In this document: in pieces, positions 54,821 to 64,000 of the stretch
Layout of the letters: every line of letters starts with the position of its first letter
Position numbering within the stretch: the stretch's first letter is position 1
Assembly: GCF_016863475.1 (NCBI RefSeq)
Contig: NZ_BOOY01000014.1
Location: 62,001 to 126,000, forward strand
Length of the DNA stretch: 64,000 nucleotides
Origin: Spirilliplanes yamanashiensis
GTDB lineage: Bacteria > Actinomycetota > Actinomycetes > Mycobacteriales > Micromonosporaceae
Reading direction: 5' to 3'
Position numbers and translations under genes: made by a program
The notes under the pieces: generated by a model
Databases searched by the model: none
What the model saw: the letters and a program-made list of their open reading frames with translations, nothing else
What the model was told of the DNA's origin: nothing

Positions 54821-55615
54821 GTGCCGACCGACCGCCGCCCCACCGCCCTGATCACCGGCGCCTCCGCCGGGATCGGCAACGCCTTCGCCCGGCGGCTCGC
54901 CGCGGACGGCTACGACCTCACGCTGGTGGCGCGCGACGAGGCCCGGCTGGCGCAGGCCGCGGCCGAGCTGACCGCCGCGCACGGGGTGACCGTCGACGTG
55001 CTGCCGGCCGACCTCGCCACGGACGCGGGCGCCGAGGCGGTCGGCAAGCACCTGGCGAACCCGCCCGACCTGCTCGTCAACAACGCGGGCGTCGGGGTGC
55101 GGCAGACGTTCCTGCGCAGCGACGGCGCCGAGGAGGCCCGGCAGCTGCGCCTCAACGTCGAGGCTGTGATGCGTCTCACGCACGCCGCCCTGCCCGCGAT
55201 GACGCAGCGGCGGCACGGGGCGATCGTCAACGTGTCCTCGGTGGCCGGGTTCGGGCCGGTGCAGCCCGGCTCCACCTACTCGGCGACGAAGGCGTGGGTG
55301 ACGAACTTCAGCGAGTCCGTCGGGCAGCAGGCGCGCCGGTACGGCGTCCGGGTGATGGCGCTGTGCCCGGGATTCACCCGAACGGAATTCCAGGAGCGCG
55401 CCGGTATCGACACGTCGGGGTCACCCGATTGGATGTGGCTGAAAGCTGACGATGTGGTGAATGTCGCGTTGCGTGATCTGGCTCGCGGCCGGCTGGTGTC
55501 CGTTCCGGACTGGAAGTACAAGACCGCCGTTTTCGCCATCCGGCATCTGCCCCGCCCACTGCTCTACCGGGCCGCGGGCGGTACCCGGCACCGGGTCAGC
55601 CCGCCGCCCCAGTGA
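54821..55615 (+). CDS. Short-chain dehydrogenase/reductase
   Basis: A 264-residue classical SDR. The cofactor motif is TGASAGIGNAFARRLA (TGxxxGxG), followed by LVARDEARL (an Arg favouring NADP), the NNAGVG motif, the NVSSVAGFGPVQPGS region with catalytic Ser, and YSATKAWV with catalytic Tyr and Lys. The last 60 residues (TRTEFQERAGIDTSGSPDW, ARGRLVSVPDWKYKTAV) match the YqjQ/DltE-like subgroup. GGAGA lies six bases before GTG 54821, and it follows the membrane gene by nine bases. The substrate is unknown. Confidence 0.88.
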   Translation: MPTDRRPTALITGASAGIGNAFARRLAADGYDLTLVARDEARLAQAAAELTAAHGVTVDVLPADLATDAGAEAVGKHLANPPDLLVNNAGVGVRQTFLRSDGAEEARQLRLNVEAVMRLTHAALPAMTQRRHGAIVNVSSVAGFGPVQPGSTYSATKAWVTNFSESVGQQARRYGVRVMALCPGFTRTEFQERAGIDTSGSPDWMWLKADDVVNVALRDLARGRLVSVPDWKYKTAVFAIRHLPRPLLYRAAGGTRHRVSPPPQ

Positions 55616-55778
55616 CCTGGGCAGACGACACGTCACCCGAAGGGCTGACCGGCCATCGACCGGTCGTGCACGTTTGCGCGCCGAGCGCCCGGGTAACGGC
55701 GCAGGTCTATGAGTTTCCGGAGGCATCGACAGCGGGGTGTCACATTGGCGCTTTTCTTTCCGCAGTACGCTTCACGCC

Positions 55779-56318
55779 ATGACTGACCGCGACGACCTGC
55801 GTAAATTCATCACTGAATTGGCCGTCGTGCACGGCCGTGTCGTGCTTTCATCAGGGCGTGAGGCGGACTGGTACGTGGACCTGCGCCGCGTCACCCTCCA
55901 GCACGCGGCCGCCCCCCTGGTGGGGCGGGTGATGCTCGACCTGGTGGCCGACTGGGAGTTCGACGCGGTGGGTGGTCTCACCCTCGGCGCAGACCCGATC
56001 GCGCTGTCGATGTTGCACGCTGCATCCTCCACGGACCGCCGGCTGGACGCGTTCGTCGTCCGCAAGGCCGGCAAGGCCCACGGGCTGCAGCGCCGCATCG
56101 AGGGTCCGGACGTGGCGGGCCGCCGCGTCCTGGCCGTCGAGGACACCTCCACCACCGGTGGCAGTGTCCTGACAGCCGTCGAAGCGTTGCAGGAGGCGGG
56201 GGCTGAGGTCGTCGGCGTCGCGGTGATCGTTGATCGCGGTGCGGGTGAGGCGGTGCGGGCCGCCGGCCTGCCCTACCGATCGGCCTTCACGCTGGCCGAT
56301 CTCGGCCTTACGGCCTGA
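55779..56318 (+). CDS. pyrE: Orotate phosphoribosyltransferase
   Basis: A 179-residue PyrE, the normal length in actinobacteria. It catalyses orotate plus PRPP to OMP in UMP synthesis. Visible: SSGREADWYVDLRRVTLQHAAA (orotate loop), VGGLTLGADPIALSML, the VVRKAGKAHGLQRRIEGPD flexible loop with catalytic Lys residues, and the PRPP motif VLAVEDTSTTGGSVL. ATG 55779 is preceded by TACGCT and seven bases, a leaderless-type promoter. It is not in a pyr operon here, which is usual for this gene in actinomycetes. Confidence 0.93.
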   Translation: MTDRDDLRKFITELAVVHGRVVLSSGREADWYVDLRRVTLQHAAAPLVGRVMLDLVADWEFDAVGGLTLGADPIALSMLHAASSTDRRLDAFVVRKAGKAHGLQRRIEGPDVAGRRVLAVEDTSTTGGSVLTAVEALQEAGAEVVGVAVIVDRGAGEAVRAAGLPYRSAFTLADLGLTA

Positions 56319-56387
56319 AAGTTCGCCGGTTCGTCCCTGCGCATATGCAGGACAATCGATGCTGTACGTGAAGGATGGAGATCGATC

Positions 56388-56756
56388 GTGGGAACTGCGT
56401 TGGCGGAAATGACAATGCCTCAGATCTCGCCGCTGGCCGGCGAGCCAATCGAACGTGCCGACGCCGAGCGTCTGGCCGGGGTGCTCAAGGCACTCGCGGA
56501 CCCGGCGCGGCTGCGGCTGCTGAGCCTCATCCAGTCCGCTCCGGAGGGTGAGGCGTGCGTGTGCGACCTCACGGCGCCGCTCGGGCTGTCGCAGCCCACG
56601 GTCAGCCACCACCTCCGGATCCTGACGGAGGCCGGCCTGCTCGAGCGCGAGAAGCGCGGCGTGTGGGCCTACTACCGGCTGGTGCCGACCGCGATCGCCA
56701 CGATCGCGGACCTGCTCACCCCGCCGCGCAAGCGCGCCACCAAGAAGGCCCGCTGA
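56388..56756 (+). CDS. ArsR/SmtB-family transcriptional regulator
   Basis: A 122-residue winged-helix repressor starting at GTG 56388 with GGAG seven bases upstream. The core is LAGVLKALADPARLRLLSLIQSAPEGEACVCDLTAPLGLSQPTVSHHLRILTEAGLL followed by the wing REKRGVWAYYRLVP. The CVCDL motif in the third helix is the arsenic/antimony-binding pair of ArsR, so a thiol-reactive metalloid inducer is likely. No arsenic-resistance gene is adjacent in the window; the downstream class II aldolase may be a target or unrelated. A basic KRATKKAR tail ends the protein. Confidence 0.9.
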   Translation: MGTALAEMTMPQISPLAGEPIERADAERLAGVLKALADPARLRLLSLIQSAPEGEACVCDLTAPLGLSQPTVSHHLRILTEAGLLEREKRGVWAYYRLVPTAIATIADLLTPPRKRATKKAR

Positions 56757-56823
56757 GTTCAGCCGATCAGCTCGGCGTTCCCGCATGGGGCGGGACGCCG
56801 AGCCGATCAGCGGGGGTACGCGC

Positions 56824-57480
56824 ATGAACTACGTCCCCGGTGACCTGCGGGACCAGCTCGCCCACGTCGGCTACGACGTGGTGCAGTCCGGCCTCGCGGT
56901 CGGCTCGGGCGGCAACCTGTCCGCCCGCGAGCCCGACGCCGACACCTGCTGGGTGACGGCCGCCGGCACCTGGCTCGACCGGCTCAGCCGGTCGGGTTTC
57001 GTGTCCGTCGGGGTCGCCGACGGCGAGCCGGTGCCGGTCCCGGAGCCCTACGGCGCCCGGTTCACCCGGCCCACCTCCGAGCTGGCGCTGCACCTGGCCG
57101 TCTACCGGGCGCGGCCGGACGTCAACGCGGTCGTGCACCTGCACCCGCAGACCGTCCTGCTGCTCGACGCGCTCGGCGAACGCATCCGCCTGGTCACCAC
57201 CGACCACGCGTTCTACCTGCGCCGGGTCGCGACCGTGCCGTTCCGGCCGCCCGGCAGCATCGAGCTGGCCGGCCTGGCGGCGGGTGCCGTCGCCGACGGC
57301 ACCGACTGCGTGGTGCTCAGCCGGCACGGCATCTGCGTCACCGCCGACTCGGTCGAGCTGGCCCACAAGCGGGTGCGCAACCTGGAGGAGGCCGCCCGCC
57401 TCACGTACGCGGCGCTGGTCGCGGGCCGGTCGCTGACCGACCTGCCGGACGACTTCCTCGACGGCCTGACCACCGTCTGA
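56824..57480 (+). CDS. Class II aldolase/adducin-family protein
   Basis: A 218-residue protein with the class II aldolase fold: LAVGSGGNLSAREPDADTCWVT, the RPTSELALHLAVYRARPDVNAVVHLHPQTV block carrying the zinc HxH pair, and the third ligand in SRHGICVTADSVELAHKRV. Relatives include L-fuculose-phosphate and ribulose-phosphate aldolases and epimerases; the substrate here is uncertain. GGGGG precedes ATG 56824. It follows the ArsR gene by 67 bases. Confidence 0.87.
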   Translation: MNYVPGDLRDQLAHVGYDVVQSGLAVGSGGNLSAREPDADTCWVTAAGTWLDRLSRSGFVSVGVADGEPVPVPEPYGARFTRPTSELALHLAVYRARPDVNAVVHLHPQTVLLLDALGERIRLVTTDHAFYLRRVATVPFRPPGSIELAGLAAGAVADGTDCVVLSRHGICVTADSVELAHKRVRNLEEAARLTYAALVAGRSLTDLPDDFLDGLTTV

Positions 57481-57486
57481 CCTCCG

Positions 57487-58613
<1,127 letters not shown>

Positions 58614-58617
<4 letters not shown>

Positions 58618-59021
58618 TCCGTGACGGTGGGCGGCAGGCTGAGGAAGGGGCGCAGCTCCAGCCACTCGTGCAGCGGCTTCCCGCCCGCCCCGGGGGCCGC
58701 CGACAGCTCCCCGGCCAGCTCGACGGCGCGGTCGTAGCTGTCGACGTCGATCACCATCCAGCCGGCGATGAGGTCCTTGGTCTCGGCGAACGGGCCGTCG
58801 GTGACCGGCGGGCGTCCCTCGCCGTCGTAGCGGACCCAGGTGCCCTCCGGGGCCAGCGCCTGGCCGTCGACGAACTCGCCGGTCTTCTCCAGGCGGTCGG
58901 CGAAGTCGCTCATGTACCGCATGTGCGCCGAGACCTCCTCGGGCGTCCAGTGGTCCATCGGCACGTCGTTGACCGCCGCCGGGGCGCCGCGGTAGTGCTT
59001 GAGCAGCAGGTACTTGGCCAT
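58614..59021 (-). CDS. YCII/DGPF-domain protein, partner of the ECF42 sigma factor
   Basis: A 135-residue protein with the DGPF signature: MAKYLLLKHYRGAP, HWTPEEVSAHMRYMSDFADRLEKTGEFVDGQAL, and the motif VTDGPFAETKDLIAGWMVIDVDS. The ferredoxin-like fold is shared with YCII enzymes. Genes of this type accompany ECF42 sigma factors and are their usual regulon members. Its stop overlaps the sigma start as ATGA, so the two are translated together. GGAGA precedes ATG 59021. Confidence 0.92.
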
Positions 59022-59112
59022 CGTCGTTCTCCTCGGTGCAGGGGCGACGACCCATTCTGGCCGCCGTTCGCCCCGGGGACGGAGCCGGCCGCGGGTTCTC
59101 GACATCGCCGCG

Positions 59113-59149
59113 GAAAGAAAAAACAGGCCCCGCCGGCGGCGGGGCCTGT
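59113..59149 (-). terminator. Intrinsic terminator after the DedA gene
   Basis: On the minus strand, a perfect 12-bp stem (59138-59149 with 59123-59134) and a three-base loop is followed by a run of T residues (AAAGAAAAAA on the + strand, 59113-59122). It lies 15 bases beyond the DedA stop and is the clearest Rho-independent terminator in the window. Confidence 0.92.
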
Positions 59150-59163
59150 CGTGTGGACGGCGG

Positions 59164-59949
59164 TCAAGAGCGGTGCTGGTCCGCCGGCTCGTCCTCGAAG
59201 GTCTCGGCGGCGGCCTCGGCCATGCCGGCGACCGTGGCGGCCGCGACCACGCCGACCGCGGTGGTCAGCCGCTCGCTGCGCTTCTTCTTCCGCTCGCGGT
59301 ACATCTCGATGAGGATCGGCAGCACCGAGACGAAGACGATGAGCACGACCACCGGCAGGATGTAGCGGTCGATCTTGTCGCCGACGGCGGCAGCGATGCG
59401 CTCGGCGAGGAAGTAGCCGACGAGGATGATGCCGTCGGTCCACAGGATCGCGCCGACGACGTTCCAGAGCAGGAACTTCTTCGCGTCCATGCCGAGCACG
59501 CCCGCGACCGGGTTGAGGAATGTGCGCACGATCGGGATGAAGCGCGCCAGCACGACGGCCTTGGCCGGGCCGAACTTCTCGAAGTAGTACTCGGCCTTCT
59601 CGACGTACTCCTTCTTGAACAGCCGGGAGTTCGGCTTCTCGAACATCTTGCGGCCGTAGCGCGCGCCCAGCCAGTGGCCGAGCTGGGCGCCGACGATGGC
59701 GCAGATCGGCGCGCCGATCAGCAGGCCGGGCAGCGACAGGGTGGCGCCGATCAGCGCCTCCGCCACCGGCGACGCGGCGACGCCGGCGAGGAACAGCAGC
59801 GAGTCCCCGGGAAAGAAGAAACCGACCAGAAGGCCGGTTTCCGCGAAGAGGATCGCCCAGATGCCGTAGAGCCCGACCGTCTGGATCAGCTCCTTCGGGT
59901 CCATGGGGTTCAGGGCGAGCTGGTCGGTGATGGCCTGCTTCGTGTCCAC
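59164..59949 (-). CDS. DedA-family membrane protein
   Basis: A 261-residue DedA/VTT-domain membrane protein: GIWAILFAETGLLVGFFFPGDSLLFLAG, the IGAQLGHWLGARYGRKMF block, the FGPAKAVVLARFIPIVRTFLNPVAGVLGM motif with the conserved FxRxxPxxRT core, and helices near residues 150-215. Members act as lipid-carrier transporters (undecaprenyl phosphate flippases) or support the proton motive force. The C-terminus carries a KKKRSERL cluster and an acidic tail. GTG 59949 is preceded by TACCCT and eight bases, a leaderless-type start. A strong terminator follows. Confidence 0.92.
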   Translation of the reverse strand: MDTKQAITDQLALNPMDPKELIQTVGLYGIWAILFAETGLLVGFFFPGDSLLFLAGVAASPVAEALIGATLSLPGLLIGAPICAIVGAQLGHWLGARYGRKMFEKPNSRLFKKEYVEKAEYYFEKFGPAKAVVLARFIPIVRTFLNPVAGVLGMDAKKFLLWNVVGAILWTDGIILVGYFLAERIAAAVGDKIDRYILPVVVLIVFVSVLPILIEMYRERKKKRSERLTTAVGVVAAATVAGMAEAAAETFEDEPADQHRS

Positions 59950-60016
59950 GACGAGACAGGGTACCGGCCCGGTCTGTGGTGGGGCCGTGGCCTCGCTGAG
60001 GTGGCCACGGCCCTGC

Positions 60017-62518
60017 TCACAGGCGCGGGTCGACCGGCTCGGACTCGCAGGCGAGGACCGCGAACACCAGCTCGTGGACGCGCCACGTCGCCTCGCCCGC
60101 CGCCCACCGGTCCAGCGCGGCCAGGCCGAGGCCGTGCTCGCGCAGCGCCAGCGACCGCTTGCGGCCCAGGTTGCGGTCGCGCAGCGCGGCCAGCTGATCG
60201 GGGCGGGTGTACTCGGGGCCGTAGATGATCCGCAGGTACTCGCGGCCGCGGCACTTCACCCCGGGCTGGATGAGGCGGCCCTTCGCGTCGGTCGCGGCCA
60301 GGCCGGCGTACGGCTTGACCACCATGCCCTCGCCGCCGGCCCCGGTCAGCTCCAGCCACCAGTCCGTGGCGGCCCGCTCGGCGTCCGGGTCGGCCAGGTC
60401 CACGACCATCCGCCGGGTCGGCGTGAACAGCTGCGGGTCGGCCGCCACCAGGGCGTCGGCGCGCTCCAGGTGCCAGCCGTGGTCGCGGCCCGCGAAGCTG
60501 ACGCCGTCGCCGGCGAGGATCGCGAACGGGGCCAGCGTGACGCCGTCCAGCCCGGTCGTGGGGCGCACGTACGCCTGGTACGCGGCCGTGTAGGCGGCGA
60601 CGTCGGCGGCGCGGGCGGCGAAGCGGTCGCGCAGCGCGCCCACGTCGAGGCCGCGCCCCGCCGCCGCGTCCAGCACCGACAGCGCCGCGGGCAGCGCCGC
60701 GCGGGCCGCCGCCCCGACGCCCGCGTACTGGTCGCGGATCAGCTGGCCCGCCTTGGCCGACCACGGCAGCAGCTCGGCGTCGATGAGCAGCCGGTCGACG
60801 CCCAGCTCGGTGAACAGGCCGGCGGCGGCGGCGCGCACCCGGTCGAGCAGCGCCGCGTTCAGGGCCGGGTCGGCGAAGAACGGCCGGCCCGTGCGGGTCC
60901 AGATCGCCGAGCGCGCCGGGTCCCGGCCGACCAGCACCACCGCGCGCGAGCCCATGTGCTTCTCCTCGCACACGACCGTGCCGGCGCCCGCCGCACGCAG
61001 GTCCGCGAACGCCGACGCCGGGTGCTCCAGGTAGCCGTCCAGCGTCGAGGTCGAGCACGGGGCCATGGTCGGCGGCAGCCACACCAGCAGCTCCGGGTCG
61101 ATCGCGAACCGGCTCATCACCTCCAGGGCGGCGGCCGAGTTCTCCGCGGCGATCGTGGCCCTGCCGTAGCCGTAGTCGAGGAACCGGCGGCCGGTGACGT
61201 CGGCCAGGTCCAGGCCGTCGGCCGGGCGCGGCGCGGCCTCGGGCACCAGCGGGCGGGCCGGGGCGTACCACTCGCGCTGCGCCGGGACGCTCACCAGCTC
61301 CTTCGACGGGTAGCGCAGGGCGGTCAGGGCGCCGCCGAACACGCAGCCGGTGTCGATGCAGATGGTGTTGTTGACCCACTCCGGCTTCGGGGTGGGCACG
61401 TGGCCGTACACGACCGTGGCACTACCGCGGTAGTCCCGCGCCCACGGGTAGCGCACCGGCAGCCCGTACTCGTCGGTCTCGCCCGTCGTCTCGCCGTACA
61501 GGGCGAAGGAGCGCACCCGACCGGACGCCCGGCCGTGGTACGCCTCCTTGAGGCCGGCGTGGGCGACCACCAGGCGGCCGCCGTCGAGCACGTAGTGCGA
61601 GACCAGGCCGTCGATGAACGCCGCCACCTCGGAGGTGAACGCCTCGTCCTCGCGGCCCAGCTGCTCCAGCGTCTCCGGCAGGCCGTGGGTGAGCTGCACG
61701 TCGCGGCCGCGCAGCTTGCGCAGCAGCTTGTTCTCGTGGTTGCCCGGCACGCAGATGGCGTGCCCGGCCGCCACCATGCCCATGACCAGGCGCAGCACGC
61801 CCGGCGAGTCGGGCCCGCGGTCGACCAGGTCGCCCACGAACACCGCGGTGCGCCCCTCGGGGTGCACGGCGTCGACGAGCCGCCCCGCGCCGTCGCGGGC
61901 CAGCTCGTAGCCGAGCCGCTCCAGCAGCAGCTCCAGCTCGGCGCGGCAGCCGTGCACGTCGCCGATGATGTCGAACGGGCCGGTGACGTCCCGCTTGTCG
62001 TTGAACAGCTTCTCGTAGGTGATCGTGGCGTCGTCGATGTCCGCGCCGCGCAGCACGTGCACCGTGCGGAAGCCCTCGCGGCCGAGCCGGCCCAGCGAGC
62101 GGCGCAGGTCGCGGCTCATCCGGGTCAGCACCTGGCGGCCGAACGTGCGGTCCGGGCGCGCCTCGGTGCGCTCCCAGGCCACCGACTCGGGCACGTCCAG
62201 CACGATGGCGACGGGCAGCACGTCGTGCTCGCGGGCCACCTTGACGAGGCCGGCGCGGGCGTGCGGCTGCAGGTTGGTGGCGTCGACGACGGTCAACCGG
62301 CCCGCGGCCAGCCGCTTGCCCGCGACGTAGTGCAGCACGTCGAAGGCGGCGGCCGACGCGGACTGGTCGTTCTCGTCGTCGGCGACCATGCCGCGGAAGA
62401 AGTCGCTCGACAGCACCTGGGTCGGTGCGAAGTGCCGGCGCGCGAACGTGGACTTGCCCGACCCGGAGACGCCGACGAGCGCCACGAGGGCCAGCTCGGG
62501 GATGGCGATGGCGGTCAT
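60017..62518 (-). CDS. pnkp: Pnkp RNA repair enzyme: polynucleotide kinase-phosphatase-ligase
   Basis: An 833-residue trifunctional RNA repair enzyme. The N-terminal kinase domain has a P-loop GVSGSGKST at 16-24. The central metallophosphoesterase begins IIGDVHGCR (184-192) with GDLVDRGPDSPG and GNHEN (259-263). The C-terminal ligase/adenylyltransferase module has Lys520 in EEKHMGSRAVVLVGRD and later the VVKPYAG motif. It heals and seals broken RNA together with Hen1, encoded upstream with its stop overlapping this ATG. Ribotoxin-cleaved tRNAs are the accepted substrates. Confidence 0.95.
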   Translation of the reverse strand: MTAIAIPELALVALVGVSGSGKSTFARRHFAPTQVLSSDFFRGMVADDENDQSASAAAFDVLHYVAGKRLAAGRLTVVDATNLQPHARAGLVKVAREHDVLPVAIVLDVPESVAWERTEARPDRTFGRQVLTRMSRDLRRSLGRLGREGFRTVHVLRGADIDDATITYEKLFNDKRDVTGPFDIIGDVHGCRAELELLLERLGYELARDGAGRLVDAVHPEGRTAVFVGDLVDRGPDSPGVLRLVMGMVAAGHAICVPGNHENKLLRKLRGRDVQLTHGLPETLEQLGREDEAFTSEVAAFIDGLVSHYVLDGGRLVVAHAGLKEAYHGRASGRVRSFALYGETTGETDEYGLPVRYPWARDYRGSATVVYGHVPTPKPEWVNNTICIDTGCVFGGALTALRYPSKELVSVPAQREWYAPARPLVPEAAPRPADGLDLADVTGRRFLDYGYGRATIAAENSAAALEVMSRFAIDPELLVWLPPTMAPCSTSTLDGYLEHPASAFADLRAAGAGTVVCEEKHMGSRAVVLVGRDPARSAIWTRTGRPFFADPALNAALLDRVRAAAAGLFTELGVDRLLIDAELLPWSAKAGQLIRDQYAGVGAAARAALPAALSVLDAAAGRGLDVGALRDRFAARAADVAAYTAAYQAYVRPTTGLDGVTLAPFAILAGDGVSFAGRDHGWHLERADALVAADPQLFTPTRRMVVDLADPDAERAATDWWLELTGAGGEGMVVKPYAGLAATDAKGRLIQPGVKCRGREYLRIIYGPEYTRPDQLAALRDRNLGRKRSLALREHGLGLAALDRWAAGEATWRVHELVFAVLACESEPVDPRL

Positions 62519-63897
62519 GCCGACTCCTTCCGGGTCGTGAACAGGGCGAGCTGGGTGGGGGCGCCGAGGGCGGGGTCGTCCTCGCCGACGCCGCGGAACT
62601 CCACCGCGTAGCCGTGCGCGGCGGCGACCCGGTGCGCCCAGTCCTGGAACTGCGCGCGGGTCCACTCGAACCGGTGGTCCGGGTGGCGCATGCCGGTCAG
62701 GCCCTCGTACCGGGCGTTGAACTCGACGTTCGGCGTGGTGACGACGACCGCGCCCGGGCGGGCGTGGCCGAACACGGCGGCCTCCAGCGCGGGCAGCCGC
62801 TCCGGGTCGAGGTGCTCGATCACCTCCATCAGCACGGCCGCGTCGAAGCCGCGCAGCCGGTCGTCGCGGTACGTCAGCGCCGACTGCCACATCTGCACCC
62901 GGTCGCGCTGCCGCTCGGGCAGCCGGTCCAGGCGCAGCCGGCGCTCGGCCGTCGCCAGGGCCCGCGACGACACGTCGGTGCCGACGATCTCGGTGTACCG
63001 GCGGTCCCGCATCAGGTCGCCGAGCAGCGCGCCCTGGCCGCAGCCCAGGTCGAGCACGCGGGACGCGCCCGTCTGCGCCAGCGCGGCCAGCACCGCCTCG
63101 CGGCGCAGCGCGTTCAGCGGCCGCTTGGGCTCCGCGGGCCCGTCGTCGACGCTGTCCGGCTCCGCGGCCTCGTCCACCGGCAGCCGCGCCAGCGCCGAGT
63201 CGGCCAGGGCGCGGCGGTGCGCCAGGTAGCGCCGGATGATGAGGTGCCGCTCCGGGTGGTCGGCCAGCCAGCCCTCGCCCGCGCGCAGCAGCTTCTCGAT
63301 CTCGTCGGGCGCCACCCAGTAGTGCTTCGCGTCGTCGAGGACGGGCAGCAGCACGTACAGGTGGTTGAGGGCGTCGGCGAGGCGCAGCGTGCCGGTCAGC
63401 GTCAGGTCGACGTAGTTGCTGTCCCCGGCCAGCGGCGACGCCGGGTCCGGGTCGAGCGGCAGCACCACCGCCGACACCTGCCAGCCCAGCGGCGCGAACA
63501 GGGCGTCGGCCAGCGCCGCGCCGCCGCGGCAGCGCACCACCGGCACCCGGATCTCCAGCGGGATCGGCGTGCCGGCCAGCTCGGGGCGGTCCCGCGAGTC
63601 ACCGCGCAGCGCGGTGCGGAACACCCGCGACAGCGCGGCGGCGAGCAGGCTCGACGCCGCGTACGGGCGGTCGTTGACGTAGCGGCCCAGCACGAACGCG
63701 TCCGGGCGGCCCTTCAGCCGCAGCGGGTCGACGTCCAGCAGGAGCGCCGCGGTGCAGCGCTGCTCGTCCGCCTCGGGGAACACCACGTGCGCCGTGCCCG
63801 TGGACACGTCGAACGCGTGGGCCCGGCCGGGGTGTTTGACCAGCAGGTATCCCAGGTCCGTGGCCGGGCCGTGGGTGGTCGTGACGGTGAGCAGCAC
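62515..63897 (-). CDS. hen1: Hen1 3'-terminal RNA ribose 2'-O-methyltransferase
   Basis: A 460-residue bacterial Hen1. The N-terminal half (1-240) is the bacterial-specific domain needed for ligase activation of Pnkp. The C-terminal SAM methyltransferase shows VLDLGCGQG (281-289), the metal-binding EVIEHLDPERL (Glu358, Glu361, His362) and the fourth ligand near RHPDHRFEW (His405 or His408). It methylates the 2'-OH at the repair junction so the restored RNA resists a second cut. GTG 63897 is the start. It forms an operon with Pnkp, the known bacterial repair cassette, and a further gene precedes it. Confidence 0.95.
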   Translation of the reverse strand: MLLTVTTTHGPATDLGYLLVKHPGRAHAFDVSTGTAHVVFPEADEQRCTAALLLDVDPLRLKGRPDAFVLGRYVNDRPYAASSLLAAALSRVFRTALRGDSRDRPELAGTPIPLEIRVPVVRCRGGAALADALFAPLGWQVSAVVLPLDPDPASPLAGDSNYVDLTLTGTLRLADALNHLYVLLPVLDDAKHYWVAPDEIEKLLRAGEGWLADHPERHLIIRRYLAHRRALADSALARLPVDEAAEPDSVDDGPAEPKRPLNALRREAVLAALAQTGASRVLDLGCGQGALLGDLMRDRRYTEIVGTDVSSRALATAERRLRLDRLPERQRDRVQMWQSALTYRDDRLRGFDAAVLMEVIEHLDPERLPALEAAVFGHARPGAVVVTTPNVEFNARYEGLTGMRHPDHRFEWTRAQFQDWAHRVAAAHGYAVEFRGVGEDDPALGAPTQLALFTTRKESA

Positions 63898-63939
63898 CGC
63901 AGCATGATCCCAGCCCGGCCCCGATCAGGGGGACCGGTT

Positions 63940-64000
63940 TTACCGGTACTCGTCCTCCAGCTGCACCACGCGGGACTGCTCGGCGGCGTCCCACTCGGGC
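63940..64000 (-). CDS. C-terminal end of a further gene upstream of hen1 (partial)
   Basis: The last 19 codons of a protein enter at the window edge, ending PEWDAAEQSRVVQLEDEYR and TAA at 63940-63942. The frame is fully open to the edge with good third-position GC. It is 42 bases before the hen1 start and on the same strand, so it is probably part of the RNA repair transcription unit. The fragment is too short to name. Confidence 0.55.
   Translation of the reverse strand, partial: PEWDAAEQSRVVQLEDEYR

Overview
The window is very GC-rich, gene-dense, strongly third-position-GC DNA with frequent GTG starts. It carries typical actinomycete genes: HspR with HAIR operators on dnaK and clpB, a snapalysin-type protease, DUF6458 and SCO4225-family proteins, an ECF42-type sigma factor with its DGPF partner, and paired dynamin-like GTPases. 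The best guess is a filamentous actinobacterium, probably Micromonosporaceae; the family is inferred and the phylum is close to certain. It reads as core or stable accessory chromosome, with one clear scar of integration at the left edge.

Layout. 1-300: junction ending in the exact 3' half of a tRNA-Gly(CCC) gene, most likely the attachment site of an integrated element lying to the left. 0.3-6.1 kb: a conserved hypothetical protein, a secreted seven-bladed propeller, a tightly overlapping GNAT-VOC-VOC operon, a membrane protein, a Cys-rich protein and a secreted protein. 6.1-10 kb: the wreck of a YcaQ/HTH_42 gene, then a two-gene unit for a secreted FG-GAP propeller and an RTX-type repeat protein. 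10-15.7 kb: oxidoreductase, VOC protein, a hemerythrin-esterase fusion, a phosphoribosyltransferase, a membrane PP2C phosphatase and a 56-residue protein. 15.9-23.6 kb: acyl-CoA dehydrogenase with a repeated upstream motif, SixA-like phosphatase, hemolysin III, the pxpBCA 5-oxoprolinase operon and a thioredoxin-NHL protein. 23.6-27.9 kb: a 1272-residue repeat-rich membrane-anchored protein and a 45-residue protein.

28-31.5 kb: a three-gene 2-oxoacid dehydrogenase operon (E1 alpha, E1 beta, E2). 32-36.6 kb: a membrane-anchored collagen-like protein, an M28 peptidase and a hypothetical protein. 36.7-40.7 kb: two overlapping dynamin-like GTPase genes, divergent from the heat-shock operon dnaK-grpE-dnaJ-hspR (40.9-45.2 kb). 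clpB (49.9-52.5 kb) has its own HAIR operator, so the HspR regulon can be read directly from the sequence. Between them lie a snapalysin-type protease, a KefB-type antiporter with its TrkA-C regulator, and two lipoproteins. 53-59 kb: two four-helix membrane proteins, an SDR, pyrE, an ArsR regulator, a class II aldolase, ECF42 sigma plus DGPF protein, and DedA. 60-64 kb: the Pnkp-Hen1 RNA-repair pair, with the last codons of a further upstream gene at the edge.

The points most worth a second look are the tRNA half-gene, the hemerythrin-esterase fusion, the two large repeat proteins (octapeptide and collagen-like), the dynamin pair sharing a promoter region with dnaK, small genes with strong local signals, a set of apparently leaderless genes, and the truncated gene upstream of Hen1. 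All family assignments are by recognition of motifs and overall sequence; no database search was run.
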